A stretch of DNA of 64,000 nucleotides from Cellulophaga baltica (GTDB taxonomy: Bacteria > Bacteroidota > Bacteroidia > Flavobacteriales > Flavobacteriaceae), in NCBI RefSeq assembly GCF_018861125.1, contig NZ_JAHKQN010000019.1, forward strand, positions 94,820 to 158,819, read 5' to 3'. Each line of letters opens with the position of its first letter. Positions within the stretch are counted from its first letter, which is position 1. A program made the position numbers and the translations under genes. Shown one piece after another: positions 61,343 to 64,000 of this stretch. The notes below the pieces were generated by a model. That model searched no databases, was not told the origin of the DNA, and saw only the letters and a list, made by a program, of their open reading frames with translations.

Positions 61343-62188
61343 TTAAACTACATTAAATTTTTCAACTTTAATTACACCGTCTATCGTCTTTAAGAGCATA
61401 TTTGTATCATAATTTAATAAAATTGAACCTGTTTTATTTTTGTTAAATAAAGTTAAAATTTCATTATTTATAATTTTTGATGCCTTAAATATGATATATT
61501 TTTTGTTTCCAATATTGCAATATGACCCTTGTGAACTAATTCCGAAACTTTTTATAATTCTTAATATATCGTCTGTAGTATGATAGTCAAAATCAATTAT
61601 TCTCATGTCATCGGTCCTATTAAAGTAGCTCGATGTACCAATTTGTTTAGAACTATCAATTTTGAAATTGTTATTTAAAATTATTTCCCATCCTTTTTTA
61701 AAAACAACACCTTCTAATTTCATTGATAGGTAATAAATTAATCCTAAATCTAAATCAGGTGTTATATTATGCTTTTCTTGATAAATAATATTGCCAGTGT
61801 CAATACCTTTATCAATTAAATGAAAAGTTGCACCGTAAAAATCATATTCTAAATAAAATATTCCATTTAAAGGTGTTTTGCCTTGTAAATGAGGCAAGTA
61901 AGTTGGGTGTATGTTCAATAAAATTTGATCATTCTTAAATTTGTCAACTGGGAAAATATAAGGACATCCATTTGATATTAAAAAATCAAAGTCTTGCTTA
62001 TAAATATCTTCTAAAATATTTTTTTTGTCTTTAACCTCAAAGCTTTTAAATGCTATTTTTTGTTCCGCTAAATATTGATATAAAGGACTGTTTTTTAAAG
62101 CATATATTTTTACAATTGATAGGTTAAAATTTTGACATTCTTTAAAAACATGAATTCTAGATCCTATAAATAAAATATTTTTTCCCAT
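61343..62188 (-). CDS. Formyltransferase-family protein (sugar-N-formyltransferase-like)
   Basis: A 281-residue protein. The formyltransferase triad is visible: N73 in LISNGCPYIF, H94 in LLNIHPTYLPHLQGK and D130 in DKGIDTGNI, the Asn-His-Asp set used with 10-formyl-tetrahydrofolate. The C-terminal third does not look like the methionyl-tRNA formyltransferase C-domain. Inside a polysaccharide locus this most likely formylates an amino sugar, such as a 4-amino-4,6-dideoxyhexose, before incorporation. It starts at the ATG at 62188 and is divergent from the DegT-like gene. The next minus-strand gene is 134 bases away, so it may be its own unit. Confidence 0.78.
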   Translation of the reverse strand: MGKNILFIGSRIHVFKECQNFNLSIVKIYALKNSPLYQYLAEQKIAFKSFEVKDKKNILEDIYKQDFDFLISNGCPYIFPVDKFKNDQILLNIHPTYLPHLQGKTPLNGIFYLEYDFYGATFHLIDKGIDTGNIIYQEKHNITPDLDLGLIYYLSMKLEGVVFKKGWEIILNNNFKIDSSKQIGTSSYFNRTDDMRIIDFDYHTTDDILRIIKSFGISSQGSYCNIGNKKYIIFKASKIINNEILTLFNKNKTGSILLNYDTNMLLKTIDGVIKVEKFNVV

Positions 62189-62321
62189 GATTACAAATTT
62201 AATGGATTGCTTAAAACTTTAATCATAAGAAAAAGGTATTTTAACTTAATTAATATATTTCTCTTTTTATTTTTATTTTCTTTACTAAGTATTTACGAAC
62301 AAGTAAAGTGAGCAGTAAGGT

Positions 62322-63383
62322 ATGAGCGAGAAAAATGAGATTGGATCTTTTTTCCATAATCCAGAAAGTAGCAATTTAATTAAATTAGATATAAATGATT
62401 TTATATCTAATTATCAATTGTTCTATACGGGTAGGCAAGCTATTAAGTATTTGATAGATATGCTATCATTAAATCAAAAAGTTGATACTATATGGTTACC
62501 AAAATATTATTGTCAACATGTGACAGCTTGGTTAAAAGAAAACTATTCTAATATTGCTGTTTATGACATAAATCCTTTTGAAACTAATGAAAAATTAGAT
62601 GAATCTTTTTATGCAAAATTTGGTTCAAATGATATAGTTGTTTTAAACAATTTTTGGGGATTAAGTGATTATATTATTCCTTGTTTAAAAAATAGAGCTT
62701 TATTTATTGAGGATCATTCACACGGGTGGTTGTCACCAAATTGTATTAATAGCAACGCTGATTATTGTTTTGCATCATTGAGAAAAACTTTACCAATACC
62801 ATTAGGAGGTATCTGTTGGAAACCAAATGGAGTAGTGGAGTTAATTGATGATTTGCAAATAGTTGATTCTGATTTTTACGTTAAATGGGATGACAATGTA
62901 GAAGCAATGAGTTTAAAAAAAGATTATTTGTTGGGTGATAATGACAGCTCAAAAGAAAAGTTTTTGTCACTCATAACTGATACAGAAAAATATTTACATA
63001 ATCATTATCAGATTGTTACCTTAAAAAAAGAACACAAATCTATAGTAGAGAAATATTTGAGTTTTGATTATAACAAACCTAAAAGAAATAATTTAGATAT
63101 TTTAGTTTTAAACCTAATAAAAACTGAGAATTTTAAAGTGATAGAAAAGGGGGATATTGCAAGTTTTGGGTTAAACTTAATTTTTAAAGACAAAGAATAT
63201 TTTAATAGTTTAAAAATGTACTTGATTAGTAATGCAATTTATCCCTCAGAGTTATGGCCTGATAACGTACTGACTTCTGATTATAAATACTTATTAAATA
63301 TACATATTGATTTTCGTTATTCAGAGAAACAAATGGTGCAAATTTTTACAGTAATAAATAAATGGATAACAGATAATGTATAA
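62322..63383 (+). CDS. DegT/DnrJ/EryC1-like PLP enzyme (sugar aminotransferase-like)
   Basis: A 353-residue protein of the PLP-dependent DegT fold. Markers are the N-terminal FYTGRQAIKYLID (a G-x-x-A-x-x-x-L helix), the PLP-ring-contacting D131 in FIEDHSHGW, and the presumed Schiff-base lysine K155 in CFASLRKTLPIPLGG. The lysine context is shorter than the usual S-F-x-x-x-K-x-x-x-G-E-G-G loop, so the substrate pocket may be unusual. The likely role is amination of a keto-sugar nucleotide, providing the amino sugar that the neighbouring formyltransferase could modify. It overlaps the downstream PglC-like gene by 8 bases. Confidence 0.72.
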   Translation: MSEKNEIGSFFHNPESSNLIKLDINDFISNYQLFYTGRQAIKYLIDMLSLNQKVDTIWLPKYYCQHVTAWLKENYSNIAVYDINPFETNEKLDESFYAKFGSNDIVVLNNFWGLSDYIIPCLKNRALFIEDHSHGWLSPNCINSNADYCFASLRKTLPIPLGGICWKPNGVVELIDDLQIVDSDFYVKWDDNVEAMSLKKDYLLGDNDSSKEKFLSLITDTEKYLHNHYQIVTLKKEHKSIVEKYLSFDYNKPKRNNLDILVLNLIKTENFKVIEKGDIASFGLNLIFKDKEYFNSLKMYLISNAIYPSELWPDNVLTSDYKYLLNIHIDFRYSEKQMVQIFTVINKWITDNV

Positions 63384-64000
63384 AATATTTTTTAAACGTT
63401 TTTTTGATGTTTTACTATCATCTATAATATTAATATTATCATTTCCAATAATGTTGGTTGTGATATTGATATTATTTTTTCAAAACAAAGGTTTTCCATT
63501 TTTTGTTCAAGATCGCCCAGGTAAAAACCAAAAAGTTTTTAATGTTTATAAATTAAAAACTATGACAGAAGAGAGAGGTGGAGATGGAGAACTGTTACCT
63601 GATGAAGATAGAATTACTTTGGTTGGAAACATTGTTAGAAAAACCTCTTTAGATGAAATTCCACAATTGATAAATGTATTAATAGGAGATATGAGTATAA
63701 TTGGACCAAGACCTCTTAGAACATATTATTTGCCATTTTATACAGAGGAAGAGAATAAGAGGCATTTGGTAAGGCCTGGTATAACAGGTTTAGCTCAAAT
63801 TTCGGGTAGAAACCATTTGAATTGGGAAGAGAGATTTAAATTTGATGTTGAGTATGTTAATAATTTGAGTTTAATTTTAGATCTAAAAATACTTTTCATG
63901 TCATTTGTTAAAGTATTTAAATCTTCAAATGTAAATATTCCAGAATCAGGAATTATAGAAGATTTTAATATTTATAGATCAAAAACAAAAAAGGATGAAA
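63376..64000 (+). CDS. PglC-like monotopic sugar transferase, C-terminus cut by window end
   Basis: A partial gene: 208 codons are in the window, starting at ATG 63376, which overlaps the DegT-like gene by 8 bases. An N-terminal re-entrant hydrophobic helix (FFKRFFDVLLSSIILILS and on) is followed by the catalytic core: RPGKNQKVFNVYKLKTM, SLDEIPQLINVLIGDMSIIG and RPGITGLAQISGRNHLNWEE. It is of the small PglC/WcaJ-core type that transfers a sugar-1-phosphate (often a diacetamido or bacillosamine type) to undecaprenyl phosphate. It is the second phosphoglycosyl transferase in this locus, so the cluster may make two different lipid-linked glycans. Downstream genes are outside the window. Confidence 0.88.
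   Translation, partial: MYKIFFKRFFDVLLSSIILILSFPIMLVVILILFFQNKGFPFFVQDRPGKNQKVFNVYKLKTMTEERGGDGELLPDEDRITLVGNIVRKTSLDEIPQLINVLIGDMSIIGPRPLRTYYLPFYTEEENKRHLVRPGITGLAQISGRNHLNWEERFKFDVEYVNNLSLILDLKILFMSFVKVFKSSNVNIPESGIIEDFNIYRSKTKKDE

Overview
The window looks like chromosomal DNA of a low-GC Bacteroidota, most likely a marine member of the Flavobacteriaceae. The sequence reasons are: AT-rich genes with little Shine-Dalgarno signal and frequent TTG/GTG starts; promoter boxes of the TTG/TTTG-N17-21-TAnnTTTG type; signal peptides ending in AQ; a giant secreted protein with a type IX secretion (T9SS) C-terminal sorting domain; a bacillithiol gene (bshA); and Bacteroidota-style envelope genes (tsaD/tamB, lptD/amidase/MCE, YaiO-like TPR-barrel). 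The genus is not determined. No CRISPR array, insertion sequence, integrase or rRNA was seen. One tRNA (Arg, TCT) is present.

Layout. 1-1348: end of a polysaccharide cluster on the minus strand (glycosyltransferase start, flippase). 1648-3708: TPR/beta-barrel outer-membrane protein. 3756-10768: a minus-strand signalling block: CheY-like receiver, H-NOX haem/NO sensor, four-PAS histidine kinase, FIST (NosP-type) protein, second histidine kinase, Hpt, LytTR response regulator, STAS protein. 10927-12393: Na+/solute symporter. 12570-12643: tRNA-Arg. 12991-18951: 1986-residue secreted protein with two different nuclease domains. 19006-23007: DoxX-like protein, Fur-family regulator with a Zn/Cd-type P-ATPase, msrB-msrA. 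23260-25733: KDPG aldolase, VanX-like lipoprotein, secreted esterase. 25730-31637: housekeeping and envelope genes ending in rsmE, a TfoX-like gene and tsaD. 31708-39616: tamB, pfkA, gapA, an N-acetylglucosamine-kinase-like gene, ridA. 39698-47495: lptD, amidase, MCE protein, two Fe-S proteins and a conserved 160-residue protein. 47601-53458: NagZ/beta-lactamase fusion, bshA, PrcB-like lipoprotein, frameshifted ompA-like gene. 53494-64000: a polysaccharide or glycan-decoration locus: MBOAT, SGNH protein, FemAB-like transferase, carrier protein, amino-acid adenylating enzyme, GNAT-like protein, long sugar transferase, formyltransferase, DegT-like enzyme and a PglC-like sugar transferase cut by the window end.

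How the genes fit together. Two places look like multi-gene systems worth attention. In the first, an H-NOX gene overlaps one cytosolic histidine kinase gene and a FIST/NosP-type gene overlaps a second, closely related kinase gene. Both pairs lie in one tight operon ending in a single Hpt and a single LytTR regulator, so two gas or redox inputs probably feed one phosphorelay with a transcriptional output. In the second, a DltA-like adenylating enzyme, its carrier protein, two acyl/aminoacyl transferase candidates, an MBOAT and an SGNH protein sit together, which is the parts list of a Dlt-like system but in a Gram-negative polysaccharide locus.

Operon and functional links are inferred from gene order and motifs only. 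No database search, alignment or structure prediction was run.
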